Assembly: GCF_900104225.1 (NCBI RefSeq)
Contig: NZ_FNJK01000010.1
Coordinates: 1-41,738, forward strand
Direction of reading: 5' to 3'
DNA: 41,738 nt
Source of the DNA: Streptococcus equinus
GTDB taxonomy: Bacteria > Bacillota > Bacilli > Lactobacillales > Streptococcaceae
Part shown: positions 17,199-29,715 of the stretch, one piece after another
How positions within the stretch are numbered: the first letter of the stretch is position 1
Layout of the letters: each line of letters begins with the position of its first letter
Notes under the pieces: model-generated
The model's database searches: none
The model's input: the letters and a program-made list of their open reading frames with translations, nothing else
Told to the model about the DNA's origin: nothing
Translations under genes and position numbers: made by a program

Positions 17199-17843
17199 GT
17201 GTCTTTAGAAAAATATATCCAAGACTATCAGCTTGAAAAAATCTTTCCAAGACATTATTTTGATAAATTGCAAGTTCGCGAATTAGCTGCCGGAGATGCT
17301 ATTTGTCACCAAGGAGAAGCCCTAACGGCACTTTCTTTTTTCGCTAAAGGAAAATTGAAAATTGTTCGCCGTCTCTTTAACGGTAAAGAACATATTTTAG
17401 ATATCAAGGAAAAACCAACCCTCATCGGTGATATTGAATTATTAACTAATCAACCGATTGTCTCTTCAGTTGTTGCTCTTGAAGATACTCTGGTTATCCA
17501 ACTTCCCTTGACTGGAATTCGCGAAGAATTATTAGCTGATAATGATTTACTCCTAAATCTTAGCAGAGGACTTGCTCAGTCGCTTTATGAGCAAAACATC
17601 CATGCCTCAACGAACTTGAATTACACACTTAAAGAACGCCTAGCTACTCATATCTTGGCTATCGAAGATAAAGGTGTCTTCAAACTAGAATTAACTAATC
17701 TTGCTGATTCCTTCAGTGTCAGCTACCGTCATTTACTTCGTGTCATTCATGAATTTATCGATTTAGGAATTATTGAAAAACGTCGCCCTAACTATTATAT
17801 CAAAGATATGGCGCAACTCATTGACTTGAAGATTACTAACTGA
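17199..17843 (+). CDS. Crp/Fnr-family transcriptional regulator
   Basis: A 214-residue protein with a cyclic-nucleotide-binding-type beta-roll (about residues 20-125, including GKEHILDIKEKPTLIGDIEL) and a C-terminal winged helix (about 145-200, NLADSFSVSYRHLLRVIHEF). It resembles YeiL-type members. Only one cysteine lies in the sensor part, so an FNR-type 4Fe-4S cluster is unlikely. I start it at the GTG at 17199, five bases after AAAGGAGG; the ATG at 17172 would place that site inside the gene. It is divergent from the MFS transporter and 66 bases ahead of def. Confidence 0.8.
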   Translation: MSLEKYIQDYQLEKIFPRHYFDKLQVRELAAGDAICHQGEALTALSFFAKGKLKIVRRLFNGKEHILDIKEKPTLIGDIELLTNQPIVSSVVALEDTLVIQLPLTGIREELLADNDLLLNLSRGLAQSLYEQNIHASTNLNYTLKERLATHILAIEDKGVFKLELTNLADSFSVSYRHLLRVIHEFIDLGIIEKRRPNYYIKDMAQLIDLKITN

Positions 17844-17909
17844 GCCTTTAGCTTTCTCGTTCAGCATTTTTATGCTATAGTGTTATATAGAATAATTTGA
17901 GGAGAAAAT

Positions 17910-18524
17910 ATGTCAGTTATTGAAAAATTAGCTAAACCAAGTCATTTAATCAATATGAACGATATTATTCGCGAAGGTCATCCAACTTTGCGTAAGATTT
18001 GTGATGATGTCACATTCCCATTATCTGATGAAGAAATCATTTTAGGTGAAAAAATGATGCAGTTCTTGAAAAATTCTCAAGACCCTGTAACAGCTGAAAA
18101 AATGGGCTTGCGCGGTGGTGTTGGTCTTGCAGCACCACAATTGAATGTTTCAAAACGAATCATTGCCGTTCTTGTGCCAAATATGGAAGATAAAGATGGT
18201 AACCCACCAAAAGAAGCTTACAGCATCCAAGAAGTGATGTACAATCCGAAAGTTGTTGCACACTCAGTTCAAGATGCAGCGCTTGCTGATGGTGAAGGCT
18301 GCTTGTCTGTTGACCGTGTCGTTGAAGGATACGTTGTCCGACACTCTCGTGTTACAGTTGAGTACTTCGATAAAAATGGTGAAAAACACCGCATCAAACT
18401 TAAAGGTTACAACTCAATCGTCGTTCAACACGAAATTGACCACACAAATGGTATCATGTTCTACGATCACATCAACGAAAAGAACCCATTTGCTATCAAA
18501 GACGGTATGCTAATTGTCGAATAA
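17910..18524 (+). CDS. def: Peptide deformylase
   Basis: A 204-residue type II deformylase, the Gram-positive form with an insertion between the first two motifs. Motif 1 is GVGLAAPQ (residues 70-77), motif 2 EGCLS with metal ligand Cys131, motif 3 QHEIDH with His174, Glu175 and His178. It removes the formyl group from nascent proteins. GAGGAGAAAAT precedes the ATG, and a strong terminator follows. It is the only housekeeping gene on the plus strand in this part of the window. Confidence 0.96.
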   Translation: MSVIEKLAKPSHLINMNDIIREGHPTLRKICDDVTFPLSDEEIILGEKMMQFLKNSQDPVTAEKMGLRGGVGLAAPQLNVSKRIIAVLVPNMEDKDGNPPKEAYSIQEVMYNPKVVAHSVQDAALADGEGCLSVDRVVEGYVVRHSRVTVEYFDKNGEKHRIKLKGYNSIVVQHEIDHTNGIMFYDHINEKNPFAIKDGMLIVE

Positions 18525-18533
18525 TACATAGAG

Positions 18534-18561
18534 AAACTGAGGACATTTCCTCAGTTTTTTT
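18534..18561 (+). terminator. Terminator after def
   Basis: A 10-bp stem AAACTGAGGA/TCCTCAGTTT (18534-18557) followed by a T-run on the plus strand. Confidence 0.85.
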
Positions 18562-18574
18562 GTATATAACAAAC

Positions 18575-18765
18575 GAGAGTGGGACAAATAAAAACTAAAA
18601 AGCGAATCAGTAGTTTCATAGAAACTTGATTTCTCAGCAAATCTCAATTTCTTGTTGCTGACCTAAAACGGTCTATCCTCAAACCGTTTTTGACACTGTG
18701 TTTTGTTTATTATAACTATATAAATAAAGAGGCTGGGAACTTTTATCCCAACCTCTTTTTATTTA
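18575..18765. repeat. Palindrome-rich intergenic element ending in a terminator hairpin
   Basis: This stretch begins with GAGAGTGGGACAAATAAAA and contains GTTTC/GAAAC and AAACGGT/ACCGTTT hairpins (18666-18689). It ends with GAGGCTGGGA/TCCCAACCTC (18729-18755) before TTTTT. The opening and closing motifs resemble small repeats I recall between streptococcal genes. I cannot count copies from this window. Confidence 0.45.
18727..18762 (-). terminator. Bidirectional terminator between def and the reductase
   Basis: A 10-bp stem (18729-18738 with 18746-18755) forms fully only on the minus strand, where the single odd pair is G-T. The plus-strand transcript has a C-A mismatch but a better T-tract. 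It separates convergent genes. Confidence 0.6.
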
Positions 18766-18766
18766 G

Positions 18767-18880
18767 TCACAGCGTTATATTGAAAGGCTAAACCAATATT
18801 ACTGTGAAGATAGTGAGTTAAGCAAAAATAGGAAAGCTCACTCACGGATTCGTTAAATGTTTAAAAAGCTTAGATTAATC
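18767..18880. other. Gene-free stretch with inverted repeats
   Basis: No coding region. It holds TCACAG..ATATTG/CAATAT..CTGTGA (18767-18807) and a GTGAGT/ACTCAC pair (about 18810-18844). Together with the element to the left it makes a 300-base palindrome-rich spacer. Confidence 0.4.
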
Positions 18881-18881
18881 A

Positions 18882-19427
18882 TTAATCAATTGCAGCAAGA
18901 AGTGCTTGAGCTTGTTTATCAAGGTTGGCAAGAACATCATCAGTCGCCACAAACTTACCGTCAACCCATGCTGAGTCATTCACTTGTGTTGTAGTAATTT
19001 CATCAACAAATTGTGTACGAATGAATGGGAATAATGCGCGATAAGCATCTGCCACTGGTTCGTGTCCACCATTTGCAAGGATAGAAACAGTTGTGACTTT
19101 TTCATTAAGCGCTGATGGACCTGTTGGATCAGAAAGATCAAGAGCACGGCTCAACCAATCAAGCAAGTTCTTAACAGAACCTGGAATAGCAAAGTTATAA
19201 ACTGGTGAGAAGAGCCAAATGGCATCTGCTGCCAAAACTGCATCGCGCACAGCTTGAACAGCGGCTGGTGTATTAACTTCTAAATCTTGTGAAAAGACTG
19301 GTACTTCTGACCAATCAAGGTAAGAAACTTCTGCTTTTCCTTCAAGTGCTTTTTCAGCATTTTTTGCCATTTGAGCATTGAAAGAACCTTCACGTAATGA
19401 ACCGACAACAAATAGAATTTTTTTCAT
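18882..19427 (-). CDS. NADPH-dependent FMN reductase (azoreductase-like)
   Basis: A 181-residue flavodoxin-fold enzyme. The FMN phosphate loop is GSLREGSFNAQMA near the N-terminus, and the second flavin segment is SPVYNFAIPGSVKNLLDWL. Such proteins reduce FMN, quinones, azo compounds or chromate with NAD(P)H. AGGAGAAATATC precedes the ATG. A MarR regulator lies directly upstream, and a perfect palindrome lies between them, so the pair is probably an oxidant- or quinone-responsive detoxification unit. Confidence 0.8.
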   Translation of the reverse strand: MKKILFVVGSLREGSFNAQMAKNAEKALEGKAEVSYLDWSEVPVFSQDLEVNTPAAVQAVRDAVLAADAIWLFSPVYNFAIPGSVKNLLDWLSRALDLSDPTGPSALNEKVTTVSILANGGHEPVADAYRALFPFIRTQFVDEITTTQVNDSAWVDGKFVATDDVLANLDKQAQALLAAID

Positions 19428-19479
19428 GATATTTCTCCTAACAAAAAGGTATTAGTATTTTAATAATCAAAAATCATTT

Positions 19480-19495
19480 ATCACTAATTAGTGAT
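19480..19495. promoter_or_regulatory. Perfect 16-bp palindrome, probable MarR operator
   Basis: ATCACTAATTAGTGAT is fully self-complementary, and its TAATTA centre (19485-19490) can serve as -10 of a minus-strand promoter with -35 ATGACA (19508-19513), 17-base spacer. Binding there would block the reductase promoter. Confidence 0.6.
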
Positions 19496-19527
19496 TTGTT
19501 ATTATGTTGTCATTTTATAGTTTATTT

Positions 19528-19974
19528 TTACTTTTGTAAATTATTTTGCTCACGCGGTTTAAATTTTTTCAGAAGTCGTATTAATTGATCTTGTTCTTCC
19601 TCAGTTAAAACTGAAAAAGTCTCTTCAATTTTTGCCATGTGAAGTGGCAAAGCATGCTCAATGACTTGACGACCTACATCAGTCAAACTAACCAGATAAG
19701 CACGCTTATCACCCGGACAAGCTTGGCGTACTACCCAGCCTTTTTTCTCCATATTACGAATAACCACTGTCATATTCCCCGAAGTCGCTAGGATACAATC
19801 AATTAATTGGCCAACCTTCATCGCTCCTTTGCTATAAAGAACGTCCAAGACTGCAAATTGTGTTTGTGTTAAATCATCTTCCTTGAATGATTCTGACGTT
19901 TTAGCATCAATTGTTCGATACGCTTTTCGCAAAACAACCATGGCTTTTACAGCGGTATTTTTGAAATCGCTCAT
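19528..19974 (-). CDS. MarR-family transcriptional regulator
   Basis: A 148-residue MarR protein: dimerisation helices at both ends and a central winged helix (about residues 33-105). The HTH segment is KVGQLIDCILATSGNMTVVI and the wing is CPGDKRAYLVSLTD. It has two cysteines (Cys63 in the recognition region and Cys84 in the wing), so redox sensing is possible but unproven. GAGGTAGCG precedes the ATG. It lies 100 bases upstream of the flavin reductase on the same strand. Confidence 0.85.
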   Translation of the reverse strand: MSDFKNTAVKAMVVLRKAYRTIDAKTSESFKEDDLTQTQFAVLDVLYSKGAMKVGQLIDCILATSGNMTVVIRNMEKKGWVVRQACPGDKRAYLVSLTDVGRQVIEHALPLHMAKIEETFSVLTEEEQDQLIRLLKKFKPREQNNLQK

Positions 19975-19999
19975 CGCTACCTCTTTCTGCTTTTTTTAC

Positions 20000-20028
20000 A
20001 TCATATCACTCACTAAGATTTTTGACAA
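20000..20028 (-). promoter_or_regulatory. Promoter of the marR gene with an operator half-site
   Basis: Minus-strand -35 TTGTCA (20023-20028) and -10 TATGAT (20000-20005), 17-base spacer. The spacer contains TTAGTGA, half of the palindrome found before the reductase, which suggests autoregulation. Confidence 0.55.
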
Positions 20029-20039
20029 ATAGCAGAGCT

Positions 20040-20070
20040 CAAAAAAGAAGCCCTCACTTTGAGAACTTCT
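20040..20070 (-). terminator. Terminator after polC
   Basis: A 9-bp stem GAAGTTCTC/GAGGGCTTC (20047-20069, two wobbles on the transcript) followed by six T on the minus strand. Confidence 0.75.
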
Positions 20071-20084
20071 CTAAAATTGGCTTA

Positions 20085-23000
20085 TTAGAAGAAATCGTCG
20101 AATAGACTTAATTGGTTATCTTCTGGCATGTTGCCAAGAATTCCCATCTCATCCATTTTATCAACTAATGTTGCTGAGACACCACCGCGTTTACGAAGTT
20201 CCATTTTTGATAAGAATTCGCCCTCTTCACGCGCCTTAACAATTTGTTTTGCAACGTTCTCACCAAGACCGTCCATAGCTACAAATGGTGGAATAAGGGT
20301 ATCACCGTCAATGATGAACTCTGTCGCATCACTGCGGTAAAGGTCAAGCTGACCAAATTTATAACCACGTTCAAGCATTTCATTGACCAACTCGAGTGTT
20401 GTGTAAAGGTCAATTTCAACGTTTGAAGCTTCATTATTTTTACGTTTGGTTGAAATCTCAGCCATGCGTTCTTTAACGGCATCAAGACCAGCACTCATTG
20501 TCTTGATATCAAAGGCTTTGGCACGAATTGAGAAATAAGCGCAGTAGTAATAAAGTGGGTAGTGAACCTTGAAGTAGGCCACACGAAGGGCCATCAATAC
20601 GTAGGCTGCCGCGTGGGCTTTCGGGAACATGTACTTGATTTTACCACAAGATTCGATGTACCAATCAGGCACATTATTGTCACGCATCGCTTGAATGTAG
20701 CCATTACGTTCCTCATCAGAAATCTTCAACCAGCGTCCCTTACGCACACGTTCCATGATGGTAAAGGCCATTTTCGGATCTAACCCCGCGTGCATGAGGT
20801 AAACCATGATATCATCACGACAACCGATAACGGTTTTTAGGGTGGCAATCCCCTCTTTAATCAAGTCTTGGGCATTTCCCAACCAAACGTCGGTACCGTG
20901 TGACAATCCTGACAACTGTAGCAATTCTGCAAAGGTTGTTGGGTGGGTTTCCTCAACCATTCCACGAACAAAGTTTGTTCCGAATTCTGGGATACCAAGC
21001 ATTCCTGTTGGTGTTCCGATTTGTTCAGGCGTAACGCCAAGAACTTCTGTACCTGAGAAAAGTGCCATAACATCTGGATCATCAGCTGGAATATCTTTTG
21101 GATCAATACCTGATAAATCTTGCAATTTACGAATCATGGTAGGATCATCATGACCGAGGATATCAAGTTTCAAGACGTTTTCATCGATATCGTGGAAGTT
21201 AAAGTGAGTTGTTTGCCATTCAGCCGACAAATCATCGGCTGGATACTGAACTGGTGTAAAGTCATAAACATCCATATAGTTTGGAATAACAACGATACCA
21301 CCCGGGTGTTGACCCGTTGTACGTTTCACCCCAGCAGCTCCCTGTGCCAAGCGTTCAACTTCTGCTTCTGGGTACATTTTCCCGTAATCACGTTCATAAC
21401 CTTTAACAAATCCGTAAGCTGTACGGTCAGCGACCGTACCAACGGTTCCGGCACGAAAGGCATATTGTTCTCCAAAAATATCACGAACATCCAAGTGAGC
21501 TGACGGTTGGTCATCACCAGAGAAGTTCAAATCGATATCGGGAACCTTATCTCCATCAAATCCAAGGAAAGTTTCAAACGGAATATCGTGTCCATCTTTT
21601 TTGTAACGTGTGCCACAGTTTGGGCAATCCTTGTCAGGAAGGTCATAACCAGATCCGACAGAACCATCAGTAATGAATTCTGAATGCTGACAATTTGGGC
21701 AGACATAGTGTGGCGGCATTGGGTTAACTTCGGTAATCCCAATCATGGTTGCCACGAAACTTGAACCAACAGATCCACGCGAACCAACCAAGTAACCACG
21801 TTTATTGGAACGAATAACCAGCATTTGAGACGCCAAATAAATCACGGCAAATCCATTACCCAAAATTGAGGTCAATTCCTTTTCGATACGTCTGTCGACA
21901 ATATCCGGTAGAGGGTTACCGTAGATTTCAAAGGCTTTTTGATAAGTCATTTCTGCAACACGCTCTTCTGATTTTTCAAGGAAAGGCGTGTACAAATCTT
22001 TTTTAACCACTTCGATTTCTTCGAAACGCTCTGCGAAATCATTGGTGTTCTTAACAACAATTTCATAAGCCAAGTCTTCACCGAGGAAAGAAAATTCGTC
22101 TAGCATTTCGTTGGTTGTGCGGAAATGGGCTTTTGGTAATGGAGCTGGCTGAGCATCTTCACCACGTCCAATCGGACGGTTAATCGGTGCCCCTTGTCCC
22201 AAACTACGTACAATGATTTCACGGTAAATCTCATCTTCTGGTTCAATGTAATGAACATTTCCGGTTGCAAGCACTGGCTTATTAAGACGACGACCTACTT
22301 CAATCAAATCTCGAATAACTTGTCGAATACCCTCTTCGTCTTTAATCGTTCCTTGTGCTAACAGCGGCGCATAAATAGCTGGTGGCATGACTTCGATGAA
22401 ATCATAATATTTAGCCACTTCAACAGCTTTATCCACACCTGATGTCAAAACTGCATCAAAGACTTCACCCTCAGAACATGCTGTTCCTAGCAAGAGTCCT
22501 TCGCGATGAGCATCAAGAACTGTTCTTGGAATACGAGCCACACCTTCAAAATATTTAACATTTGAAAGACTGACAAGCTTGAAGATATTTTTCAGCCCTG
22601 TCTGGTTTTGAACATAAATGGTTGCGTGTTTGACACGGGCTTTTTTATATGAGTCTTCAGCCACCAATTTTGTGTTCAAGTCCATCATGTTTGTAAGGCC
22701 ATGATTTTCACGCGCTTCTTTCAAGAAAATAAAGAGCAAACGACCAGTTGCTTCGGCATCGTAGTTGGCCATGTGGTGGTGTTCTAGCGATACTTGAAAA
22801 CGTTTGGTCAATGGTCCCAAACCATGACGTTTGTATTCAGGGTAAAGGTTACGAGCTAATTCCAAGGTATCGATGACTGGTTGTGTGATTGTTGGCATGC
22901 CATGTCGTTTGTAATTGGCATTCATAAAGCCAACGTCAAAGGTTGCATTGTGGGCAACAAGCACGGTATCTTTACAGAAATCTTGGAACATTTGAAGCAC

Positions 23001-24479
23001 TTGTTCGATTGGTTTTGCATTGCGAACATGATTATCCGTAATCCCTGTCAATTCTGTCGTAAAAGCTGACAAATGGTGACCTGGATTGATGAATTCATCA
23101 AATTGCTCAACAATATTACCTTTATACATTTTTGAAGCCGCAATCTGAATCAAATCATTATTAACAGCAGAAAGCCCTGTTGTTTCCACGTCAAATACAA
23201 CATAAGTTGCTTCATTTAGCTCTAAATCTTCAGGATTGTAAGCAATAGGAACCTTGTCTTCAACAATATTGGCTTCCAGACCAAAAATGGCTTTAATACC
23301 GTCTTTACGTGCTCTATGGTAACCATGAGGGAAACTTTGAACATTTCCATGGTCAGTAATAGCAACCGCCTTATGCCCCCATTTAGCAGCTGTATCAATC
23401 AACTCTTCAACCGTTGGCAAAGCATCCATGGTTGACATGTTAGTATGGGCATGAAATTCCACACGTTTTTGATCTTCTGGCATCAAATCCTTGCGGTCAT
23501 GGTGAACAATTTCTTTAACATCTTGCACATTCATTGTCAGTGCATGCGTGAAATTATTATTTTCAATGTTTCCTCGAACACGAAGCCATGATCCTTTAGC
23601 AATCATGTCGTATTTTTTCAACTCTTCATCATCTTTTGCCCATTTTTGCATAGCAAAACTTGATGTATAGTCCGTCATTTTGAAATTGATGATGTGACGA
23701 CCTGTACGAGTTGTTTTCTTCTCAACATCAAAAACCATTCCTTCAAAGACAATGCGGTTCTCTTCTGTTGTGATTTCGACCATCGGAGTGATTTCAGCAT
23801 TTTCAAAACCAGCACGGCGTTGTTTAGCACGCTCTTTAAAATCAAATTTTGGTTTTGGTGCTTCTTCAACTGGTGGCATTGAGGCTTCAAGAGATTTAAC
23901 CGCTTCACGATTTTCCTGAACAGCTTTTTCCACCATAGCTTCACGACTAGTTGTAAAATCTTCTCGAAGCGCTTGTGTCATAGCTTCATTTGAAACCATA
24001 TCAATCATCAAGTTTCCGAAACCAAAGGCCTCAAATTGACGTGCAAGGTTAGGCAAATGATTTTTTCGGAAATGCTCATTATTAACAAAAGCTGGCGCTT
24101 CAATCAATAATTTATGACCGTCGTATGACACTTGAAGCTTGCTAAATGAGGCTTTAAAACTAGCACTATTACATGGTGAGTGTTCAAACGCCTCTTCATA
24201 ATAAGCCTGCAAAAGCGGCTGTGAGAAATCAATTTTTTCAGCCTTGATGTCAAAAGTCGCTGTAATATCTGCTTGCTTAAAGGTATTAACCAAACGATAA
24301 GCTAACTCCCGATAAATCTCAATCGGCAAAATCTCTGCAAATAAAAAATGGAATTCCCAAAGGCGGGATACTGAGTGTACTTTAACTTCACGAATATCTG
24401 CAGATGAAAAAGCAGAAGATTGTCGCATTTCAAGCGGCATATCGATTTGCTCCATCAATTTTTTAAATAACTCTGACAT
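20085..24479 (-). CDS. polC: DNA polymerase III alpha subunit, PolC type
   Basis: A 1464-residue Gram-positive replicative polymerase with the PolC order: N-terminal domain (1-230), OB fold, PHP domain (starting at [18 protein letters not shown] and [15 protein letters not shown]), a 3'-5' proofreading exonuclease inserted in it ([10 protein letters not shown] near residue 430), then the polymerase core with catalytic [11 protein letters not shown] zinc-binding segment (CPNC twice) precedes the core. Unlike DnaE, the exonuclease is built in. The nearest Shine-Dalgarno (GAGG) is about 13 bases from the ATG, longer than usual. A terminator follows, and proS is upstream. Confidence 0.97.
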   Translation of the reverse strand: MSELFKKLMEQIDMPLEMRQSSAFSSADIREVKVHSVSRLWEFHFLFAEILPIEIYRELAYRLVNTFKQADITATFDIKAEKIDFSQPLLQAYYEEAFEHSPCNSASFKASFSKLQVSYDGHKLLIEAPAFVNNEHFRKNHLPNLARQFEAFGFGNLMIDMVSNEAMTQALREDFTTSREAMVEKAVQENREAVKSLEASMPPVEEAPKPKFDFKERAKQRRAGFENAEITPMVEITTEENRIVFEGMVFDVEKKTTRTGRHIINFKMTDYTSSFAMQKWAKDDEELKKYDMIAKGSWLRVRGNIENNNFTHALTMNVQDVKEIVHHDRKDLMPEDQKRVEFHAHTNMSTMDALPTVEELIDTAAKWGHKAVAITDHGNVQSFPHGYHRARKDGIKAIFGLEANIVEDKVPIAYNPEDLELNEATYVVFDVETTGLSAVNNDLIQIAASKMYKGNIVEQFDEFINPGHHLSAFTTELTGITDNHVRNAKPIEQVLQMFQDFCKDTVLVAHNATFDVGFMNANYKRHGMPTITQPVIDTLELARNLYPEYKRHGLGPLTKRFQVSLEHHHMANYDAEATGRLLFIFLKEARENHGLTNMMDLNTKLVAEDSYKKARVKHATIYVQNQTGLKNIFKLVSLSNVKYFEGVARIPRTVLDAHREGLLLGTACSEGEVFDAVLTSGVDKAVEVAKYYDFIEVMPPAIYAPLLAQGTIKDEEGIRQVIRDLIEVGRRLNKPVLATGNVHYIEPEDEIYREIIVRSLGQGAPINRPIGRGEDAQPAPLPKAHFRTTNEMLDEFSFLGEDLAYEIVVKNTNDFAERFEEIEVVKKDLYTPFLEKSEERVAEMTYQKAFEIYGNPLPDIVDRRIEKELTSILGNGFAVIYLASQMLVIRSNKRGYLVGSRGSVGSSFVATMIGITEVNPMPPHYVCPNCQHSEFITDGSVGSGYDLPDKDCPNCGTRYKKDGHDIPFETFLGFDGDKVPDIDLNFSGDDQPSAHLDVRDIFGEQYAFRAGTVGTVADRTAYGFVKGYERDYGKMYPEAEVERLAQGAAGVKRTTGQHPGGIVVIPNYMDVYDFTPVQYPADDLSAEWQTTHFNFHDIDENVLKLDILGHDDPTMIRKLQDLSGIDPKDIPADDPDVMALFSGTEVLGVTPEQIGTPTGMLGIPEFGTNFVRGMVEETHPTTFAELLQLSGLSHGTDVWLGNAQDLIKEGIATLKTVIGCRDDIMVYLMHAGLDPKMAFTIMERVRKGRWLKISDEERNGYIQAMRDNNVPDWYIESCGKIKYMFPKAHAAAYVLMALRVAYFKVHYPLYYYCAYFSIRAKAFDIKTMSAGLDAVKERMAEISTKRKNNEASNVEIDLYTTLELVNEMLERGYKFGQLDLYRSDATEFIIDGDTLIPPFVAMDGLGENVAKQIVKAREEGEFLSKMELRKRGGVSATLVDKMDEMGILGNMPEDNQLSLFDDFF

Positions 24480-24620
24480 AAAACGTCAATTACCTCAATT
24501 CCAAAATCTAATCTTTTATACTAGGTAAAAAAGAGACAAATGCTACTTTTTCACTTCTTTTATCTATCAATATCGTCTTTCAATTTTATCATAAAAGTGA
24601 GCTTTTTTCGAGACAAAACA

Positions 24621-24650
24621 AAAAGGCCGGAGCTAGATGCCCGACCTTAC
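24621..24650 (-). terminator. Terminator after proS
   Basis: A 7-bp stem AGGTCGG/CCGGCCT (24626-24649, one T-G pair) followed on the minus strand by TTTTTG. Confidence 0.75.
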
Positions 24651-24655
24651 TATTA

Positions 24656-26527
<1,872 letters not shown>

Positions 26528-26542
26528 TCAAATCATGAAAAT

Positions 26543-26575
26543 AAGTAAGCTGCTTTAAAAACAAGTAGCTCACTT
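26543..26575 (-). promoter_or_regulatory. Imperfect hairpin between rseP and proS
   Basis: A 13-base inverted repeat (26543-26555 with 26563-26575) pairs at all but two positions and is followed on the minus strand by a weak T-rich run. It may be a leaky terminator or a processing site. Confidence 0.35.
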
Positions 26576-26661
26576 ATGCCCATAATTTAGGAAAGACCGT
26601 GTCAATTCCTTTCTAAAAAATGTGTATTTATATTTAAAATGATGTACTAAATGAATTAAAT

Positions 26662-27924
26662 TTAGAAGAAAACTCGCATGATATCATTCCAAGTCACAGC
26701 TACCATCAAAATAATCATGATGACAACCCCAACTAGAGTGATATAAGTTTCCGTTTCTTGTTTGAGTGGTTTGCGACGAACAATCTCAATGAGGTTTATC
26801 AAGATTTTTCCGCCATCTAAAGCTGGAATTGGAATTAAGTTTACAATTCCAAGGTTGATTGACAAAACAGCAAGCAAATTAATCACCGATGTCAATCCGT
26901 AAGAAGCTGCTTGACTTGAAGCTTGGTACATGGCAACAGGTCCACCTAGTTTATCCAAACTAAAGTTTGACACAATACCTTTTAAAGCATTTAAAATCAG
27001 CATGGCACTTTGCCAAGACATCTGGAAGCCACCAGTAATCTTGTCCCAAAAGCCTGTTTTCAAATACGAAGAGACACCGATGAGATAGCTACCATTACTT
27101 TTTACAGGTTTAACATCTAAAGTTTTCGTTTTTCCTGATGTATCTTTTACCTTAACAGAAATAGTAGCATCTTTTGAAATGCCCTTGGTTGACTTGGCAA
27201 CGGCCTCAGTCAATTCTGACCAATTTGAGACTTTGTAATTTCCAACAGCTAAGACCTTGTCTCCATCTCTAACCCCTGCAGCTTGCATGGCACCACCATC
27301 AGTTACACGAATAGCATTTGTCGCTGTATTCGGGACACCACCTTGCATAAAGACAAGTAAGATAAAGGCTAAAGTTCCCAGAATAAAATTATTCATAGGA
27401 CCAGCAAAGTTTGTCATTAAACGACCCCAGACAGTTGCATTTTGATATTGCACATCAAGAGGCGCAATGCGAATTTCTGTACCATCTTCTTCAACAATTG
27501 TTGCGTCATGATGAACAGCATAGGTCTTTTGCTCATCCAGAACTAAGCCTGTGATTTCAAGTTTATCTTCCAAATCGTAAGATATCACATTCATCGGAAG
27601 AGCTGTATTGTCTAATTGTTTTTGTGACAAATTAATGCGTGTGACTAGTCCATCTTTGTTCAAAGTCAAACTAGCCGGCGTACCCGTTTTGATTTCAGTA
27701 GTATCGTCACCCCAACCAGCCATTCGCACATAACCACCTAAAGGAAGAATACGAAAAGTATAAGCTGTACCTTCTTTGTCAAAATGTGAAAAGATTTTCG
27801 GGCCCATTCCGATAGAGAATTCTCTCACCAAGATACCTGCTTTTTTAGCAAAATACAGATGACCAAATTCGTGGACAATAACTAAAATTCCAAAAACAAT
27901 AATAAAGGTTAAAATTCCGAGCAT
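26662..27924 (-). CDS. rseP: Site-2 intramembrane metalloprotease (RseP/Eep family)
   Basis: A 420-residue membrane protease with the zinc motif HEFGH at residues 18-22 in the first helix and the second metal-binding motif [11 protein letters not shown] near 361-371. A PDZ domain (about 200-275) sits on the outer face. Four membrane segments are visible. In enterococci and streptococci the homologue Eep cleaves lipoprotein signal peptides to release peptide pheromones and processes anti-sigma factors. It is in the uppS-cdsA-rseP-proS order found across Firmicutes, 94 bases after cdsA. Confidence 0.93.
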   Translation of the reverse strand: MLGILTFIIVFGILVIVHEFGHLYFAKKAGILVREFSIGMGPKIFSHFDKEGTAYTFRILPLGGYVRMAGWGDDTTEIKTGTPASLTLNKDGLVTRINLSQKQLDNTALPMNVISYDLEDKLEITGLVLDEQKTYAVHHDATIVEEDGTEIRIAPLDVQYQNATVWGRLMTNFAGPMNNFILGTLAFILLVFMQGGVPNTATNAIRVTDGGAMQAAGVRDGDKVLAVGNYKVSNWSELTEAVAKSTKGISKDATISVKVKDTSGKTKTLDVKPVKSNGSYLIGVSSYLKTGFWDKITGGFQMSWQSAMLILNALKGIVSNFSLDKLGGPVAMYQASSQAASYGLTSVINLLAVLSINLGIVNLIPIPALDGGKILINLIEIVRRKPLKQETETYITLVGVVIMIILMVAVTWNDIMRVFF

Positions 27925-28018
27925 TTTGCTCCTCTCTATACCAGTAACATTATTATCCTAATAACCATTCACTAGTAAGCAAACTCCAAAAGTTTGTGGC
28001 AATTGCCAAACAACTCAA

Positions 28019-28813
28019 TTAGAAAAGACCAAATAGATGCATAATTGGGAAAACAAAAATCATTGAATCAAAGCGGTCTAAGATACCACCATGACCAGGA
28101 ATCAGTTTTCCAGAATCTTTAACACCAAAGTGACGTTTAATAGCACTTTCAACCAAATCACCGAATTGACCAAAAATACTAAACAAGATGACGTAAATAA
28201 ACATAGCAAATAGATTGTGCGGTGCATATACAGCTTTGTCAATTAACATAAAAATTAATGAAACGACAACAGCACAAGCAATACCACCTAGGCTACCTTC
28301 GATTGTTTTATTCGGAGAAACTTTCGGCAACAACTTACGTTGACCAAATCGACGACCAATCATATAAGCACCAATATCAGTTGCCCACACAATAAACAAA
28401 GCAAAGAGCACTTTGTCTAAGCCACCCATGCGAGCATTGACCAAATTTTGGAAACCAATACCAACATAAAGGCTAGCTGCGATTGGATAAGAGACATCAT
28501 CAAATGAATACTCATCACTATTGATAACTGTTCCTGCCAAAAGCAAGAAAACTAGCAAACCATAGACAGCAAAATTAGAATCTATGGGTAGTGATGTAAA
28601 GTAGTTATCCAAAGGCACTGTCAAAACAAAAGCACCTAACATTGCTAAAACACCCTCAATTGAGAAAAATTCGAGATGTTTCATGCGTAACATTTCTGCC
28701 ACACCAATCATTGCTAAAAAGCCTACGAAAATTTGGAACGGTAGACCCCCATGCAATAGAAAAGGCAGCATAATCAATAAGGCAATTGCCCCCCAAATCA
28801 CACGTTGTTTCAT
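28019..28813 (-). CDS. cdsA: Phosphatidate cytidylyltransferase
   Basis: A 264-residue integral membrane enzyme with about eight helices. The family signature is near the C-terminus: KRHFGVKDSGKLIPGHGG followed by ILDRFDS, which holds the metal-binding aspartates. It makes CDP-diacylglycerol from phosphatidate and CTP for phosphatidylglycerol and cardiolipin synthesis. It follows uppS by 12 bases, so the two are surely co-transcribed. AAAGGAAATATC precedes the ATG. Confidence 0.95.
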   Translation of the reverse strand: MKQRVIWGAIALLIMLPFLLHGGLPFQIFVGFLAMIGVAEMLRMKHLEFFSIEGVLAMLGAFVLTVPLDNYFTSLPIDSNFAVYGLLVFLLLAGTVINSDEYSFDDVSYPIAASLYVGIGFQNLVNARMGGLDKVLFALFIVWATDIGAYMIGRRFGQRKLLPKVSPNKTIEGSLGGIACAVVVSLIFMLIDKAVYAPHNLFAMFIYVILFSIFGQFGDLVESAIKRHFGVKDSGKLIPGHGGILDRFDSMIFVFPIMHLFGLF

Positions 28814-28825
28814 GATATTTCCTTT

Positions 28826-29581
28826 CTAGATTCCACCAAAACGGCGATGACGTCGATTGTATTCGGCAATCGCCTTAATCAACTCGTCTTTTTTGAAATC
28901 AGGCCATAAAACTGGTGTGAAATAAAATTCACTATATGCTGATTGCCATGGTAGAAAATTACTAAGACGAAGTTCTCCACTTGTACGAATAATCAAATCC
29001 GGATCACGATACAAATACGGCAAATGATTAGTCATCAAGTGATTGGCAATTACATCTTCTGTAATATCATCTGGACTAATTTTAGCTTCAAGCACTTCTT
29101 GTGCAATATTTTTAACCGCTTCTGTGATTTCTAAACGGCCACCATAGTTCAAGGCAAAATTCAAAATAAGTCCAGAATTATGTTTAGTTTGTTCACAAGC
29201 ACGTTTCATAGCATCAAAAGTAGCTTGCGGTAGACGATATGTCTCACCAATCACTTGTACTCTAACGTTATTGGCATCTAATTCAGGAACATATTTGTCG
29301 AAGAACTCAACCGGTAAGTTCATGATGAACTTGACTTCGTCCTCGGGTCGTGACCAATTTTCTGTTGAGAAAGCATAGACAGTCAAAACTTTTACACCAA
29401 GTTCTGAACAAGCAATCGTCACGTCTTGCAAAGCATCCATACCAGCCTTGTGTCCCATGACACGTGGTTGCATGCGTTTTTTGGCCCAACGACCATTACC
29501 ATCCATAATAATTCCAATATGATTAGGAATTTTGTCTAGGCTGACAGCCTCTTCTTTTTTTCTAAATTTAAATTTAAACAT
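28826..29581 (-). CDS. uppS: Undecaprenyl diphosphate synthase
   Basis: A 251-residue cis-prenyltransferase. The catalytic aspartate (Asp27) is in IIMDGNGRWAKKR, and the C-terminal diphosphate-binding segment is IIRTSGELRLSNFLPWQ. It adds eight isoprene units to farnesyl diphosphate, giving the lipid carrier for peptidoglycan and other wall polymers. AAGGAAATTGT precedes the ATG. It is the first gene of the uppS-cdsA-rseP-proS series, 134 bases after yajC and past the yajC terminator. Confidence 0.95.
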   Translation of the reverse strand: MFKFKFRKKEEAVSLDKIPNHIGIIMDGNGRWAKKRMQPRVMGHKAGMDALQDVTIACSELGVKVLTVYAFSTENWSRPEDEVKFIMNLPVEFFDKYVPELDANNVRVQVIGETYRLPQATFDAMKRACEQTKHNSGLILNFALNYGGRLEITEAVKNIAQEVLEAKISPDDITEDVIANHLMTNHLPYLYRDPDLIIRTSGELRLSNFLPWQSAYSEFYFTPVLWPDFKKDELIKAIAEYNRRHRRFGGI

Positions 29582-29675
29582 ACAATTTCCTTAAAAGCAT
29601 ACTCATCATAATATTTTACCATAAAATAGCCATTTTTTCTCTACTTAATTGGTGGCTTTTAGGGAATATTGGCAT

Positions 29676-29704
29676 AAAAAAAGCCAGATGATTTCTCATC
29701 TGGA
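29676..29704 (-). terminator. Terminator after yajC
   Basis: A perfect 8-bp stem CCAGATGA/TCATCTGG (29684-29703) with a four-base loop, followed on the minus strand by seven T. Confidence 0.85.
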
Positions 29705-29715
29705 AATTTCTATTA

